This document shows, one piece after another, positions 54,441 to 63,527 of a stretch of DNA of 64,000 nt. Both the position numbers and the translations under genes were made by a program. The DNA is from Pseudomonas versuta. Lineage in GTDB: Bacteria; Pseudomonadota; Gammaproteobacteria; Pseudomonadales; Pseudomonadaceae. The notes beneath the pieces are model-generated. The model did no database searches and was not told where the DNA came from. It saw only the letters and a program-made list of their open reading frames with translations. The stretch lies in assembly GCF_001294575.1 (NCBI RefSeq), contig NZ_CP012676.1, positions 1 to 64,000 of the forward strand, given 5' to 3'. Positions within the stretch are counted from its first letter, which is position 1. Every line of letters starts with the position of its first letter.

Positions 54441-55565
54441 CTACTTGCGTGCTTTGAGAATCACAAACTTGGGCGTGGCAGCCACCTGTTCGACACCGCG
54501 AAACAGTTTGGCCAGCTTGCTGTGATAACCCAGATGGCGATTGCCGACGATGTACAGCGCACCGCCGACGACCAGTGCTTCCCGGGCTTGCTGAAACATC
54601 CGCCAGGCCAGAATGTCCCCCACCACTTGTTGCTGGTGGAAAGGCGGGTTGCACAGCACTACGTCCAGTGAATCGGGTTCCTGCCCCGCCAGGCCGTCAC
54701 CGGCCCGCACAGACACTTCTCGCTCGCCCAGCGCCGCCTGCCAGTTTTCGCGAGCTGATTGCACCGCCATGAAGGATTCATCCACCAGCGTGTAGTGGGC
54801 GTCCGGGTTATTCAAAGCGCTGGCGATAGCCAGTACGCCATTGCCGCAACCCAGGTCCGCAACCCGGGCCGAGCCCAGGTTTTTGGGCAGGTGGGGCAGG
54901 AACGCACGGGTGCCGATGTCCAGCCCTTCACGGCAGAAGACATTGGCATGGTTGAGCAGCTCGATGGCGGGCTCGTCCAGTGAGTAGCGCGAAGGGTAGG
55001 GCGAGGCAAACGGCCCTTTGGCTTCAGGGTCAGCAATCAGCAAGCGGGCTTTTTTTACTGCCAGTGAAGCCTGGACCGGGCCGATATAGCGCTCTAGCAA
55101 ATCGCCGGCTGCACGGGGCAGATGTTTGACCATTGCGCCTGCAATCACTTGCGCGCCCGGGGCCAACTGGCCTTGCAGACGAATGAGCTGTTCTTCGAGC
55201 AGCGCCAGGGTTTTGGGCACTCGCACCAGCACGCAGTCGAAAGGGCCAAGCAGTGGCTCGCTGGCAGGAATGACCGTGACGGCATCGAATGCATGACCGT
55301 TGCGTACCAGGTTCTTTTCCAGGGCCTGGATGGCGAGGAACGAATCGCTGCTGCTGGTGACGTGCATGGTGGTCACCAGACTGATCGCCAGTGCCCCAAA
55401 ACTGTCATTAAGCACCAGCACCCGGCTGTTGGCGGGCAGACCCTGTTCGGCCAAATGGTTAAGCAGATACTCGTCCGCAGCGTCGAAAGCCTGTAACGGC
55501 TCGTTTTGCTGTTCAGGTTGGCGGATCAAGCGGAGTTGGGCGAAAGGGCTTTCGAGCACAGGCAT
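54441..55565 (-). CDS. rlmG: 23S rRNA (guanine-1835-N2)-methyltransferase
   Basis: 374 residues, two methyltransferase-fold domains as in E. coli RlmG; the C-terminal one is catalytic. The SAM site is VADLGCGNGVLAIAS (near residue 237) and the NPPF catalytic motif is in VVLCNPPFHQQQ (near residue 310). It modifies G1835 in 23S rRNA. It is convergent with the CIO operon and shares its terminator. Confidence 0.93.
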   Translation of the reverse strand: MPVLESPFAQLRLIRQPEQQNEPLQAFDAADEYLLNHLAEQGLPANSRVLVLNDSFGALAISLVTTMHVTSSSDSFLAIQALEKNLVRNGHAFDAVTVIPASEPLLGPFDCVLVRVPKTLALLEEQLIRLQGQLAPGAQVIAGAMVKHLPRAAGDLLERYIGPVQASLAVKKARLLIADPEAKGPFASPYPSRYSLDEPAIELLNHANVFCREGLDIGTRAFLPHLPKNLGSARVADLGCGNGVLAIASALNNPDAHYTLVDESFMAVQSARENWQAALGEREVSVRAGDGLAGQEPDSLDVVLCNPPFHQQQVVGDILAWRMFQQAREALVVGGALYIVGNRHLGYHSKLAKLFRGVEQVAATPKFVILKARK

Positions 55566-55804
55566 TTATACAAACTCTGGAGAATCATCAGCGGCGACTT
55601 CGCAGCACTGGCGTCCGTGGGTTTTACAGGTGGCCGTGATTTTACTTTTTTTTGCCGGGGATTACCCGATGCGTTTATCCGGTGAGCCAGATCCGCCCCT
55701 TGGCGACGCCATCGCCTCGCTCCGGGAGCAAAACCAGCACAAACCGTCGGTGTTCCTGTCTCTGTCTTTGCGCGACACTAGGGCACTATCCAAGGGAGTG
55801 CCCC

Positions 55805-56581
55805 ATGACTGCCAGTGCAGAAAAATTTACCCGCCAGACGCTGCTTGAGGTTACCCCGCTTACCCCCGGCCTTTTCACGTTGCGTACCACCCGCGACCCG
55901 GGTTTTCGTTTCACTGCGGGTCAATTCGCACGCCTGGGCGTGACCAAGGCTGATGGCAGCACTGTGTGGAGAGCCTATTCAATGGCTTCCTCACCCCATG
56001 ACGAATTTCTGGAGTTCTTCTCCATTGTCGTGCCGGGAGGCGAGTTCACCAGTGAACTCAGTCGTCTGGAAGTCGGCGATACCTTGCTGGTTGAACGCCA
56101 GGCCTATGGTTTTTTGACCCTGGACCGTTTTGTTGATGGCCAGGACCTGTGGATGCTCGCGACCGGCACCGGCATCGCGCCGTTTCTGTCGATACTGCAA
56201 GATTTTGAAGTATGGGAAAAGTTTGAACATATCGTGCTGGTTTACAGCGCGCGGGAGACCAGAGAGTTGGCCTATCAGGAATTGATTGCCGGCCTGGTTG
56301 ACCGTGATTACTTATCAGAATATGCACACAAGTTTACCTATGTGCCGATTGTCACGCGCGAGCATCACGAAGGTGCTTTAACGGGACGAGTTACCACATT
56401 GATTGAACATGGAGCACTTGAAGAACGGGTCAATATCAAACTGACAGCCGAGCACTCGAGGGTCATGTTGTGTGGTAATCCGCAAATGATTGATGACACC
56501 CGAAAGTTGCTGAAAGAGCGTGGTTTGCAACTAAGCCTGAGTCGCCGTCCGGGTCAGGTGGCAGTGGAAAACTATTGGTAG
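55805..56581 (+). CDS. fpr: Ferredoxin-NADP+ reductase
   Basis: 258-residue FAD flavoprotein exchanging electrons between NADPH and ferredoxin or flavodoxin. FAD-binding RAYSMASSP, NADP-binding GTGIAPFLS and the C-terminal Trp (VENYW) identify the subclass I bacterial type. The placement beside mscL matches the second (FprB-like) reductase of pseudomonads rather than the FinR-controlled one, but this is by gene order only. The ATG at 55805 is chosen; a long open frame upstream is not conserved-looking. Confidence 0.9.
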   Translation: MTASAEKFTRQTLLEVTPLTPGLFTLRTTRDPGFRFTAGQFARLGVTKADGSTVWRAYSMASSPHDEFLEFFSIVVPGGEFTSELSRLEVGDTLLVERQAYGFLTLDRFVDGQDLWMLATGTGIAPFLSILQDFEVWEKFEHIVLVYSARETRELAYQELIAGLVDRDYLSEYAHKFTYVPIVTREHHEGALTGRVTTLIEHGALEERVNIKLTAEHSRVMLCGNPQMIDDTRKLLKERGLQLSLSRRPGQVAVENYW

Positions 56582-56599
56582 GCATTAACACGCCTGTAA

Positions 56600-56633
56600 T
56601 AAAAAACGGCACCCTGGAGGTGCCGTTTTTTAT
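56600..56633. terminator. Bidirectional terminator between fpr and mscL
   Basis: AAAAACGGCACC pairs with GGTGCCGTTTTT around CTGGA, with T or A runs on both sides. It serves both convergent genes. Confidence 0.92.
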
Positions 56634-56641
56634 CTGGACCG

Positions 56642-57055
56642 TTAAGGTCGATTGTTTTGCGCTTTGAGCAAGTCGCGAATTTCGCTGAGCAGTACCTCTT
56701 CTGAAGACGGTACTGGTGGCGCGCTCGGGGCCACAGCCTCTTCACGTTTCAGGCGATTGATCGCCTTGACTCCCATAAAGATGGCAAACGCGACGATGAT
56801 GAAGTCGATCACGCTCTGGATGAACTTGCCGTATGCCAGAACCACGGCAGGTGCATCACCAACGGCTGCCTTGAGCGTAATGGCCAGGTCACTGAAGTCC
56901 ACCCCTCCGATCAACAAACCCAAGGGGGGCATGATTACATCGCCAACGAAGGATGAAACAATTTTGCCGAATGCCGCGCCGATAATGATACCGACGGCCA
57001 TGTCGACCACATTCCCTTTGACCGCGAAGGCCTTGAACTCACTGATCACGCCCAT
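56642..57055 (-). CDS. mscL: Large-conductance mechanosensitive channel
   Basis: 137 residues forming a pentameric membrane pore that opens under turgor stress. The amphipathic N-terminus [20 protein letters not shown] and pore helix [19 protein letters not shown] are the family hallmarks; the second helix is about 73-97 ([16 protein letters not shown]), and the C-terminal bundle helix follows ([11 protein letters not shown]). Convergent with the fpr gene. Confidence 0.96.
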   Translation of the reverse strand: MGVISEFKAFAVKGNVVDMAVGIIIGAAFGKIVSSFVGDVIMPPLGLLIGGVDFSDLAITLKAAVGDAPAVVLAYGKFIQSVIDFIIVAFAIFMGVKAINRLKREEAVAPSAPPVPSSEEVLLSEIRDLLKAQNNRP

Positions 57056-57337
57056 AGGTTATTCCTTGTTACATATGAAGTTGGTGTGTGCAGTGTAAGT
57101 CAGCCTTGCCGATCTTGCCTGCTGCGATGCTTGCATGCTTTTAAATCGACCGGTTCAAGGGCCAATAGTTTTAAAAAAGTCCTAAAAAATCCCGCTTAGT
57201 ACCCGTTTAGACGCTTCAAAGCCAGATTTTTATTTCAATCAAGCACTTGCGACCTTTCTATTTAGGATTCTGTCCCTGGACCTCTAGCCTTTGGTCAGCG
57301 CACTCCCATGCGCATCTAATAACCAGAGGACTTTTGC
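57056..57337. other. Intergenic region between mscL and katB
   Basis: 282 bases between divergent genes, A/T-rich (57160-57240) and probably holding an OxyR-responsive promoter for katB, as known in P. aeruginosa. I could not place a confident OxyR tetrad or -10/-35 pair. No small gene is visible. Confidence 0.45.
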
Positions 57338-58879
57338 ATGACCACTCCCCTAGGCTTTGGAACGCTTTCGCAGCGTCGCCTGCTGTATGTTTTGAGCGCC
57401 AGCCTGCTGTCGGTTTCGGTTCAGGCCGCCACCCTGACTCGCGACAACGGTGCCGCAGTCGGCGATAACCAGAACTCGCAAACGGCAGGGGCAAGCGGCC
57501 CGGTATTGCTGCAAGACGTGCAGTTGCTGCAAAAGCTTCAGCGCTTCGACCGCGAGCGTATCCCGGAGCGTGTGGTGCATGCTCGTGGCACCGGGGCACA
57601 CGGCACCTTTACCGTGACCGATGACTTGAGTGACCTGACCAAAGCCAAAGTGTTTGCCGCGGGTGAAACCACGCCGGTGTTTGTACGTTTTTCGGCCGTG
57701 GTGCATGGCAACCACTCGCCGGAAACCCTGCGTGACCCGCGAGGTTTTGCCACCAAGTTTTACACCGCAGACGGCAACTGGGACCTGGTAGGCAATAACT
57801 TCCCGACCTTCTTTATCCGCGATGCAATCAAATTTCCGGACATGGTGCATGCCTTTAAGCCGGACCCGCGTACCAACCTTGACGACGACTCACGGCGCTT
57901 CGACTTCTTCTCCCACGTGCCGGAAGCGACCCGCACCCTGACCGAGTTGTACTCCAACGCCGGTACGCCGGCCAGCTACCGTCAAATGGACGGCAATGGT
58001 GTACACGCCTACAAACTGGTGAACGCCAAGGGCGACGTGCGCTATGTGAAGTTCCACTGGAAAAGCCTGCAGGGGCTTAAAAATCTGGATCCCGGGCAAG
58101 TCGCCCAGGTTCAGGGCCGTGACTACAGCCACCTGACCCATGATCTGGTCACGCATATCAACCAGGGCGATTTCCCCAAGTGGGATTTATACGTGCAGGT
58201 GCTCAAGCCTGAAGAGCTGAAATCGTTCGATTTCGACCCTCTGGATGCAACCAAAATCTGGCCGGGCATACCTGAGCGCAAAGTCGGGCAGATGGTGTTG
58301 AACCGTAATCCGGCCAATGTGTTTCAGGAAACCGAGCAGGTAGCGATGGCACCGGCCAATCTGGTGCCGGGTATCGAGCCTTCCGAAGACCGCCTGCTGC
58401 AAGGCCGGGTGTTCTCGTATGCCGATACGCAGATGTACCGCCTCGGTGCCAATGCCATGCAATTGCCGATCAATGCCCCGCGTACTGCCGTGAATAATAG
58501 TAACCAGGACGGCGCGATGAATATCGGCCATACCAGCACCGGGGTGAATTATCAGCCGAGCCGCTTGATGCCGCGCGAAGAGCCACAAGCTGCGCGTTAC
58601 AGCGAATTGCCGCTGTCGGGTACTACCCGGCAGGCGAAGATTGAGCGTGAGCAAAACTTCAGGCAGGCGGGTGATCTTTACCGCTCGTTCAGCAACAAAG
58701 AGCGTCAGGACCTGATTGCAAGCTTCGGTGAGTCGCTGGCCACAACTGACGATGAAAGCAAGCACATCATGCTGTCGTTTCTGTACAAGGCTGACCCTGA
58801 ATACGGCACCGGCGTGACCAAAGTGGCCAAGGGTGACCTGAGCCGCGTCAAGGCACTGGCCGCCAAACTGGTCGACTGA
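57338..58879 (+). CDS. katB: Periplasmic-type catalase KatB
   Basis: 513-residue monofunctional haem catalase that splits hydrogen peroxide. The N-terminal ~30 residues form a signal peptide (RRLLYVLSASLLSVSVQA), pointing to the periplasm, as for P. aeruginosa KatB. The catalytic His is in RVVHARGTGAHG, the Asn region in FPTFFIRDAIKFPD, and the haem-ligand Tyr in VFSYADTQMYRLG. AGAGGA precedes the ATG. Its neighbour ankB is the classic partner gene. Confidence 0.95.
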   Translation: MTTPLGFGTLSQRRLLYVLSASLLSVSVQAATLTRDNGAAVGDNQNSQTAGASGPVLLQDVQLLQKLQRFDRERIPERVVHARGTGAHGTFTVTDDLSDLTKAKVFAAGETTPVFVRFSAVVHGNHSPETLRDPRGFATKFYTADGNWDLVGNNFPTFFIRDAIKFPDMVHAFKPDPRTNLDDDSRRFDFFSHVPEATRTLTELYSNAGTPASYRQMDGNGVHAYKLVNAKGDVRYVKFHWKSLQGLKNLDPGQVAQVQGRDYSHLTHDLVTHINQGDFPKWDLYVQVLKPEELKSFDFDPLDATKIWPGIPERKVGQMVLNRNPANVFQETEQVAMAPANLVPGIEPSEDRLLQGRVFSYADTQMYRLGANAMQLPINAPRTAVNNSNQDGAMNIGHTSTGVNYQPSRLMPREEPQAARYSELPLSGTTRQAKIEREQNFRQAGDLYRSFSNKERQDLIASFGESLATTDDESKHIMLSFLYKADPEYGTGVTKVAKGDLSRVKALAAKLVD

Positions 58880-58896
58880 CAGTCAGGAAAATCTTT

Positions 58897-58981
58897 GTGG
58901 GAGCTGGCTTGCCAGCGATAGCATCAACAAGGTCTGAAATTAAAACTGTGTTGCCCGCATCGCTGGCAAGCCAGCTCCCAC
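58897..58981. repeat. REPIN-like inverted repeat, 23-base perfect arms
   Basis: Arms 58897-58919 and 58959-58981 are exact complements (core GTGGGAGCTGGCTTGCCAGC), the same family as 33153-33240. It separates katB and ankB by 118 bases, and would form a hairpin in a joint katB-ankB transcript. Confidence 0.88.
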
Positions 58982-58997
58982 TGTAAGGGGATTAATT

Positions 58998-59528
58998 ATG
59001 CGTGTTGTCGTTTCTATGGCTCTGCTTATTGTCAGCGGGCTTGCCCTGGCCGCCGAACCCGATGTACAGGCCGAACTCCAGAACTACTACTTCGACGCGG
59101 CACGCCGTGGTGACGTGCCGATGCTCGATACCTTTATCGAGTCCGGCTACACCCTCAACGTACAAGACAGCAAGGGCTACACCGCGCTGATCCTTGCGGC
59201 CTATAACGGTCAGGGTGAGGCGGTTGAGCACTTGCTGAAGGCCGGCGCGAACGCGTGTGTACAAGACAAACGCGGCAATACAGCCCTGATGGGCGCAATT
59301 TTCAAGGGCGAAGTGCAGATCGCCCGACGGTTGCTGGCCACGGAGTGCAACCCGGATCAGCGCAACGGCGCCGGCCAGACCGCTGCCATGTATGCCGGGC
59401 TGTTCAAACGGGCTGAATTGCTCAAGGACTTGTCACGCAAGGGGGCCGACCTGAGTGCCGAAGATGCATTGGGCAACAGTGCCGCCCGGCTGGCCAATGG
59501 CGAAATCCGCATGCCGGTATCGCACTAA
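58998..59528 (+). CDS. ankB: Ankyrin-repeat protein AnkB
   Basis: 176 residues with a signal peptide (VSMALLIVSGLALA). Four ankyrin repeats cover the mature part: FDAARRGDVPMLDTFIESGY, KGYTALILAAYNGQGEAVEH, RGNTALMGAIFKGEVQIARR and GAGQTAAMYAGLFKRAELLK. In P. aeruginosa AnkB in the periplasm supports full KatB activity against hydrogen peroxide; the same job is inferred here. A REPIN lies between the two genes. Confidence 0.93.
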   Translation: MRVVVSMALLIVSGLALAAEPDVQAELQNYYFDAARRGDVPMLDTFIESGYTLNVQDSKGYTALILAAYNGQGEAVEHLLKAGANACVQDKRGNTALMGAIFKGEVQIARRLLATECNPDQRNGAGQTAAMYAGLFKRAELLKDLSRKGADLSAEDALGNSAARLANGEIRMPVSH

Positions 59529-59573
59529 CCCGGGTTCGCTGGGCTATCATCGCGGTTTTTCCGTGGAGTTCAG

Positions 59574-60941
59574 ATGGCCAAGCCCAAGCGCATATACGGC
59601 TGCACCGAGTGCGGCGCAACTTTCCCCAAGTGGGCCGGGCAGTGCGGTGAGTGCGGCGTCTGGAACACCCTGGTTGAAACCATTGTCGAAAGTGGTGCCG
59701 CCGCCCCACCCAGCGGGCGCACCGGCTGGACCGGGCAACAAGCCCAGATCAAAACCCTGGCTGAAGTCAGCATCGCTGAAATCCCGCGCTTCTCCACCGC
59801 TTCCGGCGAGCTGGACCGGGTGCTTGGTGGCGGTCTGGTGGACGGTTCGGTGGTGCTGATCGGCGGTGACCCCGGTATCGGTAAATCGACCATCCTCCTG
59901 CAAACCTTGTGTCATATGGCCACGCGCATGCCTGCGCTGTATGTCACCGGCGAGGAATCGCAGCAGCAAGTGGCGATGCGTGCCCGACGCCTGGGCTTGC
60001 CGCAGGATCAGCTCAAGGTCATGACCGAGACCTGCATCGAAAGCATCATCGCTACCGCCAAGCTGGAAAAACCCAAGGTCATGGTGATCGACTCGATCCA
60101 GACCATCTTCACCGAGCAACTGCAATCTGCCCCCGGCGGCGTTTCGCAAGTGCGTGAAAGTGCGGCATTGCTGGTGCGCTACGCCAAGTCCAGCGGCACC
60201 GCGATCTTCCTCGTGGGCCACGTGACCAAAGAGGGCGCGCTCGCAGGTCCAAGGGTGCTGGAGCACATGGTCGATACCGTGCTGTATTTCGAGGGCGAAT
60301 CCGACGGTCGTTTGCGTTTGTTGCGGGCGGTAAAAAACCGCTTCGGTGCGGTCAACGAACTGGGCGTGTTCGGCATGACCGACAAAGGCCTGAAAGAAGT
60401 CTCTAACCCGTCTGCGATTTTCCTTACTCGCGCGCAGGAAGAAGTACCGGGCAGTGTGGTCATGGCCACCTGGGAAGGCACCCGCCCGATGCTGGTGGAG
60501 GTTCAGGCGTTGGTGGACGACAGCCACATGTCCAACCCGCGCCGGGTCACCCTCGGTCTGGACCAGAACCGGCTGGCCATGTTGCTGGCGGTCCTGCATC
60601 GACATGGCGGAATTCCGACCCACGATCAGGATGTATTCCTCAACGTGGTGGGCGGGGTCAAGGTGCTGGAGACCGCGTCAGATCTCGCATTGATGGCCGC
60701 CGTGATGTCCAGCCTGCGCAACAAACCATTGCCCCATGATTTGCTGGTGTTCGGTGAAGTGGGGCTGTCGGGTGAAGTGCGGCCGGTGCCGAGCGGTCAG
60801 GAGCGTCTGAAGGAAGCAGCCAAGCACGGTTTCAAACGTGCCATCGTGCCCCAGGGCAACGCGCCCAAAGAGTCGCCGCCGGGGCTGAAGGTGATTGGCG
60901 TGACCCGTCTGGAGCAAGCGCTGGATGCGTTGTTTGAATAG
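59574..60941 (+). CDS. radA: DNA repair protein RadA
   Basis: 455-residue RecA-like ATPase that promotes branch migration in recombination. The N-terminal zinc finger uses C10, C13, C24 and C27; the Walker A motif is GGDPGIGKST (97-106); the RadA-specific KNRFGAVNELGVF motif follows; the Lon-like C-terminal domain is complete (DLALMAAVMSSL). It is 45 bases past ankB, same strand. Confidence 0.96.
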   Translation: MAKPKRIYGCTECGATFPKWAGQCGECGVWNTLVETIVESGAAAPPSGRTGWTGQQAQIKTLAEVSIAEIPRFSTASGELDRVLGGGLVDGSVVLIGGDPGIGKSTILLQTLCHMATRMPALYVTGEESQQQVAMRARRLGLPQDQLKVMTETCIESIIATAKLEKPKVMVIDSIQTIFTEQLQSAPGGVSQVRESAALLVRYAKSSGTAIFLVGHVTKEGALAGPRVLEHMVDTVLYFEGESDGRLRLLRAVKNRFGAVNELGVFGMTDKGLKEVSNPSAIFLTRAQEEVPGSVVMATWEGTRPMLVEVQALVDDSHMSNPRRVTLGLDQNRLAMLLAVLHRHGGIPTHDQDVFLNVVGGVKVLETASDLALMAAVMSSLRNKPLPHDLLVFGEVGLSGEVRPVPSGQERLKEAAKHGFKRAIVPQGNAPKESPPGLKVIGVTRLEQALDALFE

Positions 60942-61156
60942 GCGTTCGAATGGCTGACAGAGTCGGCAGGGGTTGAGCGCGCAATCGGCTCAATAGCCCG
61001 GGTCAGACGGCGGCGCCATGTTGCGCAAAAGGCCAGCGTCGCCAGCCACAAATCCGCAAAAGAAGGCTCTAGACCAAGGTAAGGGGCTGGTCTTTAAAGC
61101 TGGGGGCGCTAAACTCCGGGGGCAATCTTTCTTGTCCAACTGGCCGGAATATAAAA

Positions 61157-63223
61157 ATGAATAATAAAAATAGCCTGCTACGCCACATCCCGTGGCTGGT
61201 GCTGGCAATTGTAGGAGCCTGCGCCCTTGGCGTAGTGGCCTTGCGCCGAGGCGAGGCGATCAACGCCTTGTGGATCGTAGTGGCCTCCGTTGCCATCTAT
61301 CTGGTCGCTTACCGTTATTACAGTCTGTTTATCGCCACCCGGGTGATGCAACTGGACCCACTGCGTGCAACACCGGCCGTGGTCAATAACGACGGTCTGG
61401 ACTACGTACCGACCAACAAACACATTCTTTTCGGTCACCACTTTGCCGCCATCGCTGGCGCCGGCCCTCTGGTCGGCCCTGTACTGGCCGCGCAAATGGG
61501 CTACCTGCCGGGCACGCTGTGGCTGATTGCCGGTGTGGTACTGGCCGGTGCGGTACAGGACTTCATGGTGCTGTTCATGTCCACCCGCCGCAACGGTCGC
61601 TCCCTGGGTGATATGGTGCGCGAGGAAATGGGCAAGGTGCCTGGCACCATCGCACTGTTTGGCTGCTTTCTGATCATGATCATCATCCTCGCGGTGCTGG
61701 CACTGATTGTGGTCAAGGCCCTGGCCGAGAGCCCGTGGGGCATGTTCACGGTAATGGCAACCATCCCGATCGCGATGTTCATGGGCATTTATATGCGCTA
61801 CATCCGTCCGGGCCGCATCGGGGAAATCTCGATAGTCGGTGTGCTGCTGTTGCTCGGCTCCATCTGGCTGGGAGGCCAGATTGCGGCCAGCCCTGAGTGG
61901 GCGCCGGTCTTCACGTTCACCGGTACGCAAATCACCTGGATGCTGATCGGTTACGGCTTTGTAGCTGCGGTGTTGCCGGTGTGGCTGGTGCTTGCGCCCC
62001 GCGACTACCTGTCCACCTTCCTTAAAATCGGCACCATCATGGCGCTGGCGATCGGCATTCTGGTGACCATGCCCGAGCTGAAAATGCCGGCCCTGACCCA
62101 GTTTGTTGACGGTACCGGTCCGGTCTGGAAAGGCGCGCTGTTTCCCTTCCTGTTCATCACCATTGCCTGCGGCGCGGTGTCGGGTTTCCACGCGCTGATT
62201 GCCTCGGGTACTACCCCGAAACTGCTGGATAACGAATGCAACTCCCGCTACATCGGCTACGGCGCGATGCTGATGGAGTCCTTCGTGGCCATTATGGCAA
62301 TGGTTGCCGCATCGGTGATCGAGCCTGGCGTGTACTTCGCCATGAACAGCCCGGCGGCCATTGTCGGCGGTGACGTGGTGACGGTGGCCCAGACGGTCAC
62401 CAGCTGGGGCTTTGCAATTACCCCGGACGCACTGACTGCTCTGGCCCATGACATCGGTGAAACCACCGTTCTGGCCCGTGCCGGCGGCGCACCTACCCTG
62501 GCAGTGGGGATCGCGCAGATCCTGCACAACGTGTTGCCGGGCGAAAACACCATGGCGTTCTGGTATCACTTCGCCATTCTGTTTGAAGCCCTGTTCATTC
62601 TGACCGCCGTGGATGCGGGTACGCGTGCCGGACGTTTCATGCTGCAGGATTTGCTCGGCAGCTTCGTACCTGCACTCAAACGCACCGAATCATGGACTGC
62701 CAACTTGTTGGCAACCGGCCTGTGCGTGGCAATGTGGGGTTATTTGCTGTACCAGGGCGTCATCGATCCGCTCGGCGGCATCAACACCTTGTGGCCGCTG
62801 TTCGGTATCTCCAACCAGATGCTGGCAGGGATTGCGTTGATGCTGGCGACAGTCGTGCTGATCAAAATGAAGCGCCAGCGCTACATTTGGGTGACCATGA
62901 TGCCGGCGATCTGGCTGCTGATCTGCACCACCTACGCGGGCTTTATCAAGCTGTTCGACGCCAACCCGGCGGTGGGCTTCCTGGCCCTGGCGAAAAAATA
63001 CAGCACCGCACTGGATGCTGGCCAAGTGATTGCCCCGGCGAAAAACATCGACCAGATGCAGCACGTGATCATCAACGCTTACACCAACGCCGGTCTGACC
63101 GTGCTGTTCCTGTTCGTGGTGTTCAGCATTCTGTTCTATGCCGTGAAAGTCGGTGCGGCGGCCTGGGGCCGTAAAGAACGTACGGATAAAGAAGCGCCGT
63201 ATCACTCCGTACCGGATGCATGA
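61157..63223 (+). CDS. cstA: CstA-family pyruvate/peptide transporter
   Basis: 688-residue protein with about 18 membrane helices. Family landmarks are HHFAAIAGAGPLVGPVLAAQ, VQDFMVLFMSTRRNGRSLG, GFHALIASGTTPKLL and LFEALFILTAVDAGTRAGRF. CstA-type proteins of gammaproteobacteria carry pyruvate, and some also peptides. The gene stands with ybdD and yjiA, the standard trio. The first codons (AAT AAT AAA AAT) form an A-rich run that fits Hfq/Crc control. Confidence 0.94.
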   Translation: MNNKNSLLRHIPWLVLAIVGACALGVVALRRGEAINALWIVVASVAIYLVAYRYYSLFIATRVMQLDPLRATPAVVNNDGLDYVPTNKHILFGHHFAAIAGAGPLVGPVLAAQMGYLPGTLWLIAGVVLAGAVQDFMVLFMSTRRNGRSLGDMVREEMGKVPGTIALFGCFLIMIIILAVLALIVVKALAESPWGMFTVMATIPIAMFMGIYMRYIRPGRIGEISIVGVLLLLGSIWLGGQIAASPEWAPVFTFTGTQITWMLIGYGFVAAVLPVWLVLAPRDYLSTFLKIGTIMALAIGILVTMPELKMPALTQFVDGTGPVWKGALFPFLFITIACGAVSGFHALIASGTTPKLLDNECNSRYIGYGAMLMESFVAIMAMVAASVIEPGVYFAMNSPAAIVGGDVVTVAQTVTSWGFAITPDALTALAHDIGETTVLARAGGAPTLAVGIAQILHNVLPGENTMAFWYHFAILFEALFILTAVDAGTRAGRFMLQDLLGSFVPALKRTESWTANLLATGLCVAMWGYLLYQGVIDPLGGINTLWPLFGISNQMLAGIALMLATVVLIKMKRQRYIWVTMMPAIWLLICTTYAGFIKLFDANPAVGFLALAKKYSTALDAGQVIAPAKNIDQMQHVIINAYTNAGLTVLFLFVVFSILFYAVKVGAAAWGRKERTDKEAPYHSVPDA
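61160..61167 (+). promoter_or_regulatory. Hfq/Crc-type motif in the first codons of cstA
   Basis: AATAATAA, followed by an overlapping AATAAAAA, directly after the ATG. It fits AAnAAnAA and could block ribosome entry when Hfq and Crc bind. Upstream, 60942-61156 holds the cstA leader with no clear terminator or riboswitch. Confidence 0.45.
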
Positions 63224-63238
63224 CAGAGGATTGCAATC

Positions 63239-63436
63239 ATGTTCAATGACCTGAGTCGCCTCGGTAAATACCTCGGTCAGGCCGCGCGCCTGATGGTCGG
63301 CATGCCCGACTACGACAACTACGTCGAGCATATGCAAACCAAACACCCGGACAAGCCGGTAATGAGCTATGAGGCGTTCTTTCGGGAACGCCAGGAGGCG
63401 CGTTACGGCGGCAAGGGCGGGCCCAAGTGCTGTTGA
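63239..63436 (+). CDS. ybdD: YbdD/YjiX-family (DUF466) small protein
   Basis: 65 residues, soluble, with the motif [20 protein letters not shown] and [20 protein letters not shown], a full match to YbdD/YjiX. It usually accompanies cstA and supports its transport, though its mechanism is unclear. It starts 15 bases after cstA, same transcript. Confidence 0.93.
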   Translation: MFNDLSRLGKYLGQAARLMVGMPDYDNYVEHMQTKHPDKPVMSYEAFFRERQEARYGGKGGPKCC

Positions 63437-63460
63437 CCCGCTAAGGGCGGGTTGTATCTG

Positions 63461-63492
63461 ACTGTGGGAGCGGGCTTGCCTGCTCCCACAGT
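63461..63492. repeat. REP-like hairpin (GTGGGAGC family)
   Basis: ACTGTGGGAGC (63461-63471) pairs with GCTCCCACAGT (63482-63492) around GGGCTTGCCT. It lies between ybdD and yjiA and may trim or end part of the transcript. Confidence 0.8.
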
Positions 63493-63527
63493 CGTTTTGG
63501 CAGCCTCATTTTTCAAGGAGACTCTGC

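Noticed and set aside
55652..55804. N-terminal extension of the ferredoxin reductase
   Set aside because: The upstream residues do not match the family and the ATG at 55805 gives the standard 258-residue length.
61178..62569. Minus-strand open frame of 463 codons over cstA
   Set aside because: Antisense shadow of cstA; the translation is His/Gln/Asp-rich in the way typical of reversed membrane-protein codons.
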